64,000 nt of DNA from Streptomyces sp. L2 (GTDB lineage: Bacteria > Actinomycetota > Actinomycetes > Streptomycetales > Streptomycetaceae). The DNA lies in NCBI RefSeq assembly GCF_004124325.1, contig NZ_QBDT01000001.1, positions 6,386,001 through 6,450,000 of the forward strand, in the 5' to 3' direction. How positions within the stretch are numbered: position 1 is the first letter of the stretch; each line of letters begins with the position of its first letter. Below are positions 24,549 to 32,610 of the stretch, piece after piece. A program made the position numbers and the translations under genes. Below the pieces are notes generated by a model. It ran no database searches. It was not told the DNA's origin and saw nothing but the letters and a program-made list of their open reading frames with translations.

Positions 24549-25604
24549 ATGCAACTCGGGATCAACCTGGGGTACTGGGGTGCCGGAATGGACGGGGACA
24601 ACCTGGCCGTGGCCCAGGAGGCCGAGCGGCTCGGGTACTCCGTGTGCTGGGCCGCCGAGGCCTACGGCTCCGACGCGGCCACCGTGCTCTCCTGGGTCGC
24701 CGCCCAGACCGAGCGCATCGACGTCGGCTCGGCCATCTTCCAGATCCCGGCCCGTCAGCCCGCGATGACCGCGATGACCGCCGCGACCCTCGACTCGCTC
24801 TCCGGCGGCCGCTTCCGCCTCGGCCTGGGCGTCTCCGGCCCCCAGGTCTCCGAGGGCTGGTACGGCGTCAGGTTCGACAAGCCGCTCGCCCGCACCCGCG
24901 AGTACGTCGAGATCGTGCGCCGGGCGATGACCCGGGAACGGCTGTCGTACGAGGGCGAGCACTGGACGCTGCCGCTGCCCGGCGGCCCGGGCAAGCCGAT
25001 CAAGCTGACCGTGCACCCCCAGCGCGAGCACATCCCGCTGTACATCGCCGCGATCGGCCCGAAGAACCTGGAGCAGACCGGCGAGATCGCCGACGGCGCC
25101 CTGCTGATCTTCCCGTCCGCCGAGCACCTGGAGGACACCACCCTCACCCACCTGCGCGCGGGCCGGGAGAAGGCGGGCAAGACCCTCGACGGGTTCGACG
25201 TCGCCCCCACCCTGCCGCTCGCCGTCGGCGAGGACAGTGACGTGGCCCGGCTCGCCGACACCTTCCGCCCCTACACCGCGCTGTACGTGGGCGGCATGGG
25301 CAGCTTCAAGCAGAACTTCTACAACCAACTCGCCCAGCGCATGGGCTACGAGAAGGAAGCCGCCGAGATCCAGGAGAAGTACCTCTCCGGCGACAAGCAG
25401 GGAGCCGCGGCGGCCGTCCCGCAGGACCTCATCGACAAGACGACCCTGCTCGGCTCCGTCGACCGCATCGCCGACCGCATGCGGGCCTACGCCGCCGTCG
25501 GTGTGACCACCCTGAACCTCGCCCCGGCCGGCTTCACCCTCGACGAGCGCCTGGCCTCGCTGCGCGCCGGCAGCGAGGCCCTGGAGCGCGCCGGACTCGC
25601 CTGA
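24549..25604 (+). CDS. LLM-class F420-dependent oxidoreductase
   Basis: 351 residues of the luciferase-like monooxygenase fold (TIM barrel). Motifs: INLGYWGAGMDGDNLAVAQE at the start, WAAEAYGSDAATVLSW, RQPAMTAMTAATLDSLSGGR and LGVSGPQVSEGWYG. These are typical of F420-binding actinobacterial members. ATG 24549 follows AAGGGGAT; a TTG two codons earlier is unlikely. It would transfer hydride with coenzyme F420; the substrate is unknown. A TAAGGT hexamer at 24502 may be its -10 box. Confidence 0.9.
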   Translation: MQLGINLGYWGAGMDGDNLAVAQEAERLGYSVCWAAEAYGSDAATVLSWVAAQTERIDVGSAIFQIPARQPAMTAMTAATLDSLSGGRFRLGLGVSGPQVSEGWYGVRFDKPLARTREYVEIVRRAMTRERLSYEGEHWTLPLPGGPGKPIKLTVHPQREHIPLYIAAIGPKNLEQTGEIADGALLIFPSAEHLEDTTLTHLRAGREKAGKTLDGFDVAPTLPLAVGEDSDVARLADTFRPYTALYVGGMGSFKQNFYNQLAQRMGYEKEAAEIQEKYLSGDKQGAAAAVPQDLIDKTTLLGSVDRIADRMRAYAAVGVTTLNLAPAGFTLDERLASLRAGSEALERAGLA

Positions 25605-25645
25605 CCGGCCGGGCCCGGGCGGGACTGATCGCGAGAGGTTTCCGC

Positions 25646-25685
25646 GGCCGTGGTGGGGGCTCGGGGGGTCTTCCCCGCCACGGCC
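25646..25685 (+). terminator. terminator after the LLM oxidoreductase
   Basis: A 13-bp stem with one G-T pair (25646-25658 with 25673-25685) and a 14-base loop. Confidence 0.65.
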
Positions 25686-25792
25686 GTCATGAGGAACAAC
25701 GCGCCGGCGACCGTGCGGTTACGCCCCGACCGCGACGCGGCTGCTGGTCCGTTCGGATGAGTTCGGCCGCATGGTGGTTGCCAGCCCGGTCC

Positions 25793-25842
25793 GCCCCCAT
25801 TTGACTCGGTCTCTGCGGAATCGCGCAGAGAGGTGCCCCCAT
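25793..25842 (+). repeat. palindromic element at the start of the ferritin-like gene
   Basis: GCCCCCAT occurs at 25793-25800 and again at 25835-25842. Between them is a hairpin CTCTGCG (25811-25817) with CGCAGAG (25824-25830), then AGGTGCCCCCAT. On the minus strand this reads ATGGGGGCACCTCTC, nearly the same as the conserved end of the three elements inside the tnpB relic near 46 kb. The element contains the gene's ribosome binding site (GAGAGGTG) and ends in its start codon. Confidence 0.5.
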
Positions 25843-26629
25843 GCTTTCGGCCAAGAGTCTCTTCCAGGAGATCGTCGACAACGACGAGTCCTTCCGCCTC
25901 TTTTGCTCCATCGCGGCCAGCGGCGAGTCCCAGGGCGGCTGGGAGAACGGCCGCATCGCCGCCCTGGTCCCCGAGAGCGAGCGCGACCTCGCCCCCAGGA
26001 TCGCCCGCCACGGCGCCGACGAGGACAAGCACGGCCGTATCTTCACCGCACTCATCAGGAAGCGCGGGCTCAAGCCCCTGCCCGTACCGCCCAAGACCGA
26101 CTACACGATGCTGCTGGAGCGGCAGGGCATCGGCCTCGCCCACGACAGGCTCCGGGCCGACGAACGGCTCACCCTCCAGGACATCGTCGTCTACCTCGCC
26201 CACAGCCGCGTCACCGAACAGCGCGCCTCCGACCAGATGGTCATGCTCCGCAAGCACTTCGCCGAACACCCCGAGATCGGCAAGGCCGTACGCATGATCT
26301 CGGACGACGAGGACAACCACCTCGCCTACACCCACGAGGAACTCCTGCGCCTCTCCGCCGCCGGCCACGACAAGCTCATCCAGGACACCCTGCGCACCTG
26401 CGCGCTCGCCGAGATGCGCGTCTACCGCGACGTCAGCCTCGCCGTCATGGCTCACATGGGCCACATCCTCGGCTGGCCCAAGGCCAAGTCCGCGCTGCTC
26501 GCCGCCGGCATCCACGCCATGTACCTCTACGAACGCTTCGGCGGCTGGCGCCGGATGACCACCCTGTCCATGCCCGAGCGCCGCGACGCTCTCGGCGGGC
26601 CCGCCACCTCGGCCCCCGAGTTCGCCTGA
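25841..26629 (+). CDS. ferritin-like di-iron-type protein
   Basis: 262 residues, almost entirely helical. Carboxylate/His pairs appear in HGADEDKHGR (about residue 61) and SDDEDNHLAY (about 151), each an ExxH-type unit, with further Glu in SRVTEQRASDQM and CALAEMRVY. This is the pattern of a four-helix di-iron carboxylate protein such as the ferritin-like/MiaE group. ATG 25841 has GAGAGGTG upstream, within the palindromic element. The reaction is unknown; oxygen-dependent hydroxylation or iron handling are possible. Convergent with corA, seven bases apart. Confidence 0.8.
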   Translation: MLSAKSLFQEIVDNDESFRLFCSIAASGESQGGWENGRIAALVPESERDLAPRIARHGADEDKHGRIFTALIRKRGLKPLPVPPKTDYTMLLERQGIGLAHDRLRADERLTLQDIVVYLAHSRVTEQRASDQMVMLRKHFAEHPEIGKAVRMISDDEDNHLAYTHEELLRLSAAGHDKLIQDTLRTCALAEMRVYRDVSLAVMAHMGHILGWPKAKSALLAAGIHAMYLYERFGGWRRMTTLSMPERRDALGGPATSAPEFA

Positions 26630-26636
26630 GCGCCGC

Positions 26637-27644
26637 TCACAGCCAGCCGCGCCGCTTGAACAGCCGGTAGAGCAGCACCTCCAGGACGGCCATCAGCGCG
26701 ATCACCGCCGGATACGACCACAGCCAGTGCAGTTCGGGCATGTGGTCGAAGTTCATGCCGTAGATCCCCGCGATCATCGTCGGGATCGCGGCCATCGCCG
26801 CCCACGCCGAGATCTTCCGCATGTCGTCGTTCTGCCGCACGCTCATCTGCGCCAGATGCGCCGACAGGATGTCCGACACCAGCCGGTCCAGGCCCTCCAC
26901 GCCCTCGTTCACCCGGCTGAGGTGGTCGTTCACGTCCCGGAAGAAGGGCCGCGCCTTGTCGTCCACGAACGGCACCCCGCCGACCGGCCCGCCGCCGGTG
27001 CCGGCCAGCCTGATCAGCGGCAGCGCCAGCGGACCCGTGGCCCGGCGGAACTCCAGGACCTGCCGCTTGAACGTGTAGATCCGCGACGCCGTGTTCCGGG
27101 AGCCGCCGCCGTCCGGCTGGAACACCTCCGCCTCCAGCTCCTCCAGGTCCGTCTGCAGCTCCGTCACGACCTCCAGATAGTGGTCGACGACCGCGTCGGA
27201 GATCGCGTACAGCACCGCGGTGGGGCCCTTGCCCAGCATCTCCGGCTCCTCCTCCAGCCGGTGCCGTACGGCGGCCAGCGCCGCGCCCCCGCCGTGCCGG
27301 ACCGTCACAACAAAGGAGTCGCCGACGAACAGCATGACCTCGCCGGCCGACACGGTGTCGCCCTCCGGCTCGTACACCACCGGCTTGAGGACCATGAACA
27401 ACGAGTCGTCGTACACCTCCAGCTTCGGTCGCTGGTGCGCCTTCAGCGCGTCCTCGACCGCCAGCGGATGCAGCCCGAACTCCTCGGTGACCAGGGCGAA
27501 CTCCCGCTCCGACGGCTCATGCAGACCGATCCACACGAACCCGCCCGCCGCCCGCGCCTGAGCCAGCGCGTCGCCGAGGTCGTCCGGACCCTCGGTGCGG
27601 TGTCCGTCCCGGTAGATGGCGCAGTCAATGATCACGCCGCGCAT
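26637..27644 (-). CDS. corA: CorA-type magnesium/cobalt channel protein
   Basis: About 335 residues. A large soluble N-terminal domain is followed by a long helix (about 190-270) and two C-terminal membrane segments; the signature YGMNF, on which CorA selectivity depends, ends the first. The C-terminus is basic (YRLFKRRGWL). ATG 27644 lies next to AGAGGAGA; a GTG three codons later is also possible. CorA pentamers pass Mg2+ or other divalent cations. Divergent from the phosphomutase-like gene with only 52 bases between starts. Confidence 0.93.
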   Translation of the reverse strand: MRGVIIDCAIYRDGHRTEGPDDLGDALAQARAAGGFVWIGLHEPSEREFALVTEEFGLHPLAVEDALKAHQRPKLEVYDDSLFMVLKPVVYEPEGDTVSAGEVMLFVGDSFVVTVRHGGGAALAAVRHRLEEEPEMLGKGPTAVLYAISDAVVDHYLEVVTELQTDLEELEAEVFQPDGGGSRNTASRIYTFKRQVLEFRRATGPLALPLIRLAGTGGGPVGGVPFVDDKARPFFRDVNDHLSRVNEGVEGLDRLVSDILSAHLAQMSVRQNDDMRKISAWAAMAAIPTMIAGIYGMNFDHMPELHWLWSYPAVIALMAVLEVLLYRLFKRRGWL

Positions 27645-27696
27645 TCTCCTCTCGCCCGACCGCCGGCACACCACCTGGTGCGCCTACCCTGGCCGC

Positions 27697-28383
27697 ATGC
27701 CCACGTTGATCCTCGTCAGGCACGGACGTTCCACCGCCAACACCTCGGGCGTGCTCGCCGGCTGGACCCCGGGCGTCGCGCTCGACGAGCGCGGGGCCGG
27801 CCAGGCCGCCGCGCTGCCCGGGCGGCTCGCCGGGCTGCCGCTCACGGAGGTCGTCACCAGCCCCCTCCAGCGCTGCCAGGAGACCGTACGCCCCCTGCTC
27901 GACGCCCGCCCCGACCTGCGCGCCCACACCGAGGAACGCATCGGGGAGTGCCACTACGGCGACTGGTCCGGCCGTAAGCTCGCCGAGCTGAAGGACGAAC
28001 CGCTCATGGATGTCGTCCAGGCCCACCCGACGGCCGCCGCCTTCCCGGGCGGCGAGTCCATGCGGGCCATGCAGCACCGCGCCGCCGAGGCCGTACGCGA
28101 GTGGAACGCGCGCGTGGAGCGCGACCACGGCGCCGACGCCGTCTACCTCATGTGCTCCCACGGCGACATCATCAAGTCCCTCGTCGCCGACGCCCTCGGA
28201 CTCCATCTCGACCTCTTCCAGCGGATCTCCGTCGAACCGTGTTCCGTCACCGCGATCCGCTACACCCGCCTCAGGCCCTTCCTCGTGCGTCTCGGGGACA
28301 CCGGCGACCTCGCCTCCCTCGCCCCGCACGAGACGCCCCCGGAGGGCGACGCACCGGTCGGGGGCGGTGCGGGCGCACCGTGA
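27697..28383 (+). CDS. histidine-phosphatase-superfamily protein, MSMEG_4193 type
   Basis: 228 residues. The phosphohistidine motif LVRHGRSTANTSG is at residues 6-18, a conserved Glu is in IGECHYGDWSGR, and the second catalytic His is in MCSHGDIIKSL. This matches the actinobacterial putative phosphomutase family named after MSMEG_4193. The transcript is probably leaderless: TACCCT lies six bases before the ATG and no ribosome binding site is present. It begins a conserved run with DUF3090, an SCO1664-type kinase-like protein and mshC. The substrate is unknown; a phosphorylated intermediate shared with the kinase is a reasonable guess. Confidence 0.87.
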   Translation: MPTLILVRHGRSTANTSGVLAGWTPGVALDERGAGQAAALPGRLAGLPLTEVVTSPLQRCQETVRPLLDARPDLRAHTEERIGECHYGDWSGRKLAELKDEPLMDVVQAHPTAAAFPGGESMRAMQHRAAEAVREWNARVERDHGADAVYLMCSHGDIIKSLVADALGLHLDLFQRISVEPCSVTAIRYTRLRPFLVRLGDTGDLASLAPHETPPEGDAPVGGGAGAP

Positions 28384-28475
28384 TCGTCGGCCGCAGTAGG
28401 GTGAAGCGACCCGCACCGCCACACCCCCCGCATGGCCCGTACCGCCGTAACTCTCGAATCCAATGGAGACAGGAC

Positions 28476-29066
28476 GTGTCCCGTCAGGTGTTCCTCTACG
28501 ATCCGCCGGACCGCTTCGTGGCCGGCACGGTCGGACTGCCCGGACGCCGTACGTTCTTCCTCCAGGCCACCGCAGGCCCCCGGGTGACCAGCGTGGCACT
28601 GGAGAAGACCCAGGTCGCCGCGCTCGCCGAGCGCATGGACGAACTGCTCGACGAGGTCGTGCGGCGCAGCGGCGGCAGCGCCGCCGTCCCCGCCATGACG
28701 CCCACGGAGATCAGCGACACCGGCCCGCTGGACACCCCCATCGAGGAGGAGTTCCGCGTCGGCACCATGGCCCTGGCCTGGGACGGCGACGAGCAGCGCA
28801 TGATCGTCGAGGCGCAGGCGCTGGTCGAACTGGAGGCCGACACCGAGGAGGACCTCGCCGAGGCCGAGGAGCGCCTGCTCCAGGACGAGGAGAACGGGCC
28901 CCCGATGCTGCGGGTCCGGCTGACCGGCGCGCAGGCCCGGGCCTTCGCCAAGCGCGCCCTCGACGTCGTCAACGCCGGTCGGCCGCCGTGCCCGCTGTGC
29001 AGCCTCCCGCTCGACCCGGAAGGACACGTATGTCCGCGCCAGAACGGATACCGCCGCGGAGCGTGA
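28476..29066 (+). CDS. DUF3090 family protein with C-terminal zinc ribbon
   Basis: 196 residues. The start MSRQVFLYDPPDRFVAGTVG is the family signature. The last 25 residues hold CPLCSLPLDPEGHVCPR, a C-x2-C plus His/Cys zinc-binding knuckle. The GTG at 28476 follows GGAG with seven bases between. The 3' end overlaps the next gene by 37 bases. Always found, as far as I recall, with the MSMEG_4193-type phosphatase and the SCO1664-type kinase in actinobacteria; function unknown. Confidence 0.9.
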   Translation: MSRQVFLYDPPDRFVAGTVGLPGRRTFFLQATAGPRVTSVALEKTQVAALAERMDELLDEVVRRSGGSAAVPAMTPTEISDTGPLDTPIEEEFRVGTMALAWDGDEQRMIVEAQALVELEADTEEDLAEAEERLLQDEENGPPMLRVRLTGAQARAFAKRALDVVNAGRPPCPLCSLPLDPEGHVCPRQNGYRRGA

Positions 29067-29857
29067 CCACCGCCGGCACCGAGGCCGCAGACCTGCTCGC
29101 ACACGGTGAGCTGACCGTCCGCGGCCGCATCCGGGACGCCTCGAACGCCGCCCTGTTCTGCAGGGTCGCCCTCGACGGCCGGGAGGCCGACTGCGTGTAC
29201 AAGCCCGTCGCCGGGGAGCGCCCGCTGTGGGACTTCCCCGACGGCACCCTGGCCGGCCGCGAGGTGGCCGCCTACGAGGTCTCCGAGGCCACCGGCTGGG
29301 GACTCGTGCCGCCCACCGTGCTGCGCGACGGCCCCTACGGCGAGGGCATGGTCCAGCTGTGGATCGAGGCGAGCGCCGACACCGAGCTGCTCGCCCTCGT
29401 GGACGGCGAGGAACCGGGGCCCGGCTGGAAGGCCATCGGGTTCGCCGAGGTCGGCGAGGGCCGCACCGCGCTGCTCGTGCACGCCGACGACGAGCGGCTG
29501 CGCCGGCTCGCCGTCCTCGACGCGGTGATCAACAACGCCGACCGCAAGGGCGGCCACCTGCTGCCCACCGCCGAAGGACGCCTCTACGGCATCGACCACG
29601 GCGTCACCTTCAACGTCGAGGACAAGCTGCGCACCCTCCTGTGGGGCTGGGCCGGCGAACCCCTCACCCCGGAAGCCGTCGAGGTCCTCCAGCGGCTGCG
29701 GGACGCCCTCGGCGGCGAACTGGCCGCCCGGCTGGCCGGACTGATCACCCCGGCCGAGACCGACGCCACACGCGCGCGGGTCGACGCCCTGCTCGCCGCC
29801 GGCCGCCACCCGGAACCGGGCGGGGAGTGGCCCGCCATCCCCTGGCCCCCGGTGTGA
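29030..29857 (+). CDS. SCO1664-family protein, PI3/PI4-kinase-like fold
   Basis: 275 residues. The pattern resembles atypical kinases of the PI3/PI4-kinase fold: a nucleotide-binding Lys region (DCVYKPVAGERPLWDFP), GREVAAYEVSEATGWG, a catalytic loop LDAVINNADRKGGHLL and a metal-binding YGIDHGVTFN. ATG 29030 with GGAAGGAC seven bases upstream lies inside the end of the DUF3090 gene, so the two are coupled. Together with the phosphatase two genes upstream it suggests a phosphorylation/dephosphorylation cycle. The substrate could be lipid, inositol or protein; none is shown. Confidence 0.87.
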   Translation: MSAPERIPPRSVTTAGTEAADLLAHGELTVRGRIRDASNAALFCRVALDGREADCVYKPVAGERPLWDFPDGTLAGREVAAYEVSEATGWGLVPPTVLRDGPYGEGMVQLWIEASADTELLALVDGEEPGPGWKAIGFAEVGEGRTALLVHADDERLRRLAVLDAVINNADRKGGHLLPTAEGRLYGIDHGVTFNVEDKLRTLLWGWAGEPLTPEAVEVLQRLRDALGGELAARLAGLITPAETDATRARVDALLAAGRHPEPGGEWPAIPWPPV

Positions 29858-29960
29858 GCGGCGACCCGCTGACGTGACGAGCACACCGGGGTCCGATCCG
29901 CAAGACCGCACAACCGGCCATCCGACCCGCTCCGGTTCCTCATGGCAACTCGCGGCCGGT

Positions 29961-29976
29961 TAGGCTCATGTACATG
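29961..29976 (+). promoter_or_regulatory. -10 box for a leaderless mshC transcript
   Basis: TAGGCT (29961-29966) is followed by seven bases and ATG at 29974. The same 16-base arrangement with one base changed (TAGGCT, G for C, then ATGTACATG) precedes trmI at 50155. No Shine-Dalgarno is present, so translation probably starts at the 5' end of the mRNA. Confidence 0.6.
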
Positions 29977-31203
29977 CATGCCTGGCCCGCTTCCGAGGTC
30001 CCCGCCCTGCCTGGTCAGGGCCGCGACCTGAGGATCCACGACACCGCGACCGGCGGCCTCGTCACCCTCGACCCCGGTCCCGTCGCCCGTATCTACGTCT
30101 GCGGCATCACCCCGTACGACGCGACCCACCTGGGTCACGCGGCGACCTACAACGCGTTCGACCTCGTTCAGCGCGTGTGGCTCGACACCAAGCGGCAGGT
30201 CCACTACGTCCAGAACGTCACCGACGTCGACGATCCGCTGCTGGAGCGAGCCGACCGGGACGGCGTCGACTGGGCCGTCCTCGCCGAGAAGGAGACGGCC
30301 CTCTTCCGCGAGGACATGACCGCCCTCAGGATGCTCCCGCCCCGGCACTACATAGGCGCCGTCGAGGCGATACCCGGCATCGTCCCGCTCGTGGAGCGGC
30401 TGCGCGAGATGGGCGCGGCCTACGAACTGGACGGCGACATCTACTTCTCCGTCGAGACCGACCCGAACTTCGGCCAGGTCTCGAACCTCGACGCGGCCGC
30501 CATGCGGCTGCTGTCCGCCGAACGCGGCGGCGACCCGGACCGCCCGGGCAAGAAGAACCCGCTGGACCCGATGCTGTGGATGGCGGCCCGCGAGGGCGAG
30601 CCCAGCTGGGACGGCGGGAGCCTCGGCCGGGGCCGCCCCGGCTGGCACATCGAGTGCGTGGCCATCGCCCTCGACCACCTCGGCATGGGCTTCGACGTCC
30701 AGGGCGGCGGCTCCGACCTGGCCTTCCCGCACCACGAGATGGGCGCCTCGCACGCCCAGGTCCTCACCGGCGAGTTCCCGATGGCCAAGGCCTACGTCCA
30801 CGCCGGCATGGTCGGCCTCCACGGCGAGAAGATGTCCAAGTCGAAGGGCAACCTCGTCTTCGTCTCCGCCCTCCGCCGCGACGGCGTCGACCCGGCCGCG
30901 ATCCGCCTCGCCCTCCTCTCCCACCACTACCGCGCCGACTGGGAGTGGACCGACCAGACCCTCCAGGACGCGCTCACCCGCCTCACTCACTGGCGAGCAG
31001 CGGTCTCCCGCCCCGACGGCCCCTCCGCCGACACCTTGGTCGAAGAACTCCGCGAGGCCATGTCCAACGACCTCGACACCCCCACGGCCCTGTCGGCGGT
31101 GGACTGCTGGGCAGCCGCCCAGCAGTCGAAGGGCGGCACGGACACGGCAGCCCCGGGCCTGGTGACAAGGGCGGTCGACGCGCTACTGGGAGTGGCCCTC
31201 TAA
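29974..31203 (+). CDS. mshC: L-cysteine:glucosaminyl-inositol ligase MshC
   Basis: 409 residues. It resembles cysteinyl-tRNA synthetase but lacks the C-terminal anticodon domain, as expected for MshC. The zinc Cys is in [16 protein letters not shown], which also carries the HIGH-like signature (THLGHA); [10 protein letters not shown] and the late [10 protein letters not shown] (KMSKS) complete the catalytic site. It joins cysteine to GlcN-Ins using ATP in mycothiol synthesis. The start ATG 29974 is chosen for its seven-base spacing from TAGGCT; ATG 29968 is in frame. Last of the conserved four-gene run. Confidence 0.95.
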   Translation: MHAWPASEVPALPGQGRDLRIHDTATGGLVTLDPGPVARIYVCGITPYDATHLGHAATYNAFDLVQRVWLDTKRQVHYVQNVTDVDDPLLERADRDGVDWAVLAEKETALFREDMTALRMLPPRHYIGAVEAIPGIVPLVERLREMGAAYELDGDIYFSVETDPNFGQVSNLDAAAMRLLSAERGGDPDRPGKKNPLDPMLWMAAREGEPSWDGGSLGRGRPGWHIECVAIALDHLGMGFDVQGGGSDLAFPHHEMGASHAQVLTGEFPMAKAYVHAGMVGLHGEKMSKSKGNLVFVSALRRDGVDPAAIRLALLSHHYRADWEWTDQTLQDALTRLTHWRAAVSRPDGPSADTLVEELREAMSNDLDTPTALSAVDCWAAAQQSKGGTDTAAPGLVTRAVDALLGVAL

Positions 31204-31226
31204 ACGCCCTGAGCGGGGGTGCCCCT

Positions 31227-31258
31227 GAAAGGGGCGCGGGGAACTGCGCGACAAGCCC
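31227..31258 (+). repeat. dispersed intergenic repeat copy
   Basis: GAAAGGGGCGCGGGGAACTG followed by CGCGACAAGCC, preceded by CCCCT that can pair with AGGGG. It lies downstream of mshC. Confidence 0.75.
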
Positions 31259-31320
31259 AAACGGCGCCGCAGCCGCCAGACGCAGCCGCGGGGGCACCCC
31301 ATAGCGCGAGGCCAACACAA

Positions 31321-31357
31321 AGAAGGGGCGTTTCCCACCAAGGGAACCGCCCCTTCT
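31321..31357. terminator. terminator between mshC and the PAC2 gene
   Basis: A 16-bp stem with one G-T pair (31321-31336 with 31342-31357) lies between convergent genes. Confidence 0.75.
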
Positions 31358-31386
31358 CGTACCCGGGGTCCAAGGGGCCCAGCCCC

Positions 31387-32298
31387 TCAGTCCCCCTGGT
31401 CCTCATCCTCCTTGGACCCGCCGCCGGAGGCAGGCGGCCTCGGCTTACCGCCCGGAGGGACGTCCCTGCGCCGCAGATACCGCTCGAACTCCCGAGCAAT
31501 CGCCTCCCCCGAAGCCTCCGGAAGCTCCGCCGTGTCCCGCGCCTCCTCCAACGTCTGCACGTACTCCGCGACCTCGCTGTCCTCCGCGGCCAGCTGGTCC
31601 ACGCCCACCTGCCAGGCCCGCGCGTCCTCCGGCAGCTCGCCCTGCGGGATGCGCAGGTCGAGCAGGTCCTCCAGCCGGTTGAGCAGCGCCAGCGTCGCCT
31701 TGGGATTCGGCGGCTGCGAGACGTAGTGCGGGACGGCCGCCCACAGCGACACCGCCGGGACGCCCGCGTGCGCGCACGCCTCCTGCAGGACGCCGACGAT
31801 GCCCGTCGGACCCTCGTACTTGGTCTCCTCCAGGTCCATGCGGTGAGCCAGTTCCGCGTCGGAGGTGACCCCACTGACCGGAACCGGACGTGTGTGCGGG
31901 GTGTCGCCGAGCAGGGCGCCCAGGACGACCACCAGCTCCACGCCCAGCTCGTGCGCGAAGCCCAGCAGCTCGTTGCAGAACGAGCGCCAGCGCATGGACG
32001 GTTCGATGCCGCGGACCAGTACCAGGTCGCGCGGCTTGTCCCCGCCGACCCGCACGACCGACAACCGCGTCGTCGGCCAGGTGATCTTGCGTACCCCGTC
32101 CTCCATGAACACCGTGGGACGGTTCACCTGGAAGTCGTAGTAGTCCTCGGCGTCCAGCGCCGCGAACACCTCGCCCTTCCACTCTCTCTCCAGGTGCGCG
32201 ACCGCGGTGGAGGCGGCGTCGCCGGCATCGTTCCAGCCCTCGAACGCGGCCACCATGACTGGGTCGATCAGCTCTGGAACCCCCTCCAGCTCGATCAC
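31387..32298 (-). CDS. PAC2 family protein
   Basis: 303 residues. The start VPELIDPVMVAAFEGWNDAG and mid-protein VLGALLGDTPHTRPVPVSG match the PAC2 family, related in fold to eukaryotic proteasome-assembly chaperones. The C-terminus is charged and low in complexity (GGGSKEDEDQGD). GTG 32298 follows GGAGGCACTGG. The role in bacteria is unproven; PAC2 homologues are general in actinobacteria, and proximity to the proteasome locus (about 20 kb) may mean nothing. Confidence 0.87.
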   Translation of the reverse strand: MIELEGVPELIDPVMVAAFEGWNDAGDAASTAVAHLEREWKGEVFAALDAEDYYDFQVNRPTVFMEDGVRKITWPTTRLSVVRVGGDKPRDLVLVRGIEPSMRWRSFCNELLGFAHELGVELVVVLGALLGDTPHTRPVPVSGVTSDAELAHRMDLEETKYEGPTGIVGVLQEACAHAGVPAVSLWAAVPHYVSQPPNPKATLALLNRLEDLLDLRIPQGELPEDARAWQVGVDQLAAEDSEVAEYVQTLEEARDTAELPEASGEAIAREFERYLRRRDVPPGGKPRPPASGGGSKEDEDQGD

Positions 32299-32460
32299 CC
32301 AGTGCCTCCTTCCGACGTGCCCTCACCTGACGTCACAACCTTACGGCGTCCGGCGGGGGCGCCCGCAGCCCCCTCGCAGGGGGGATGCCGGGATGACTGC
32401 CCCGTTCCCCACCCCGGAACACCCTGTCGGTGAGGCGAGAGCCGGTGGACCGGGACGGGC

Positions 32461-32498
32461 GAGAGGGGCGGTCCCGTCGGCGCGGGACCGCCCCTCTC
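32461..32498 (-). terminator. hairpin downstream of glpD, distal
   Basis: Perfect 16-bp inverted repeat (32461-32476 and 32483-32498) with a six-base loop. Confidence 0.75.
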
Positions 32499-32542
32499 CC
32501 CTCGACCGGACCCGGTGCGGCGGGGTCCGGTGCTCGCGCGGG

Positions 32543-32570
32543 ACCGGCCCCTGGTCGGGGAGGGGCCGGT
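32543..32570 (-). terminator. hairpin downstream of glpD, proximal
   Basis: Perfect 10-bp inverted repeat ACCGGCCCCT (32543-32552) and AGGGGCCGGT (32561-32570), about 40 bases past the glpD stop. Confidence 0.7.
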
Positions 32571-32610
32571 CGCCGCCCGGGTCTGTTTCTCGTCAGGTGG
32601 CGGTGGGCGA

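Larger units (their letters stand above)
32299..32610. other. intergenic region between glpD and the PAC2 gene
   Basis: This 312-base gap holds no gene that I can support. It contains two strong hairpins listed separately and should also carry the PAC2 promoter. Confidence 0.6.

Noticed and set aside
31387..32298. PAC2 protein as a proteasome assembly factor for PrcBA
   Set aside because: The family name comes from the eukaryotic relative; PAC2 proteins occur in bacteria without proteasomes, and the gene is about 20 kb away. Kept only as a family assignment.
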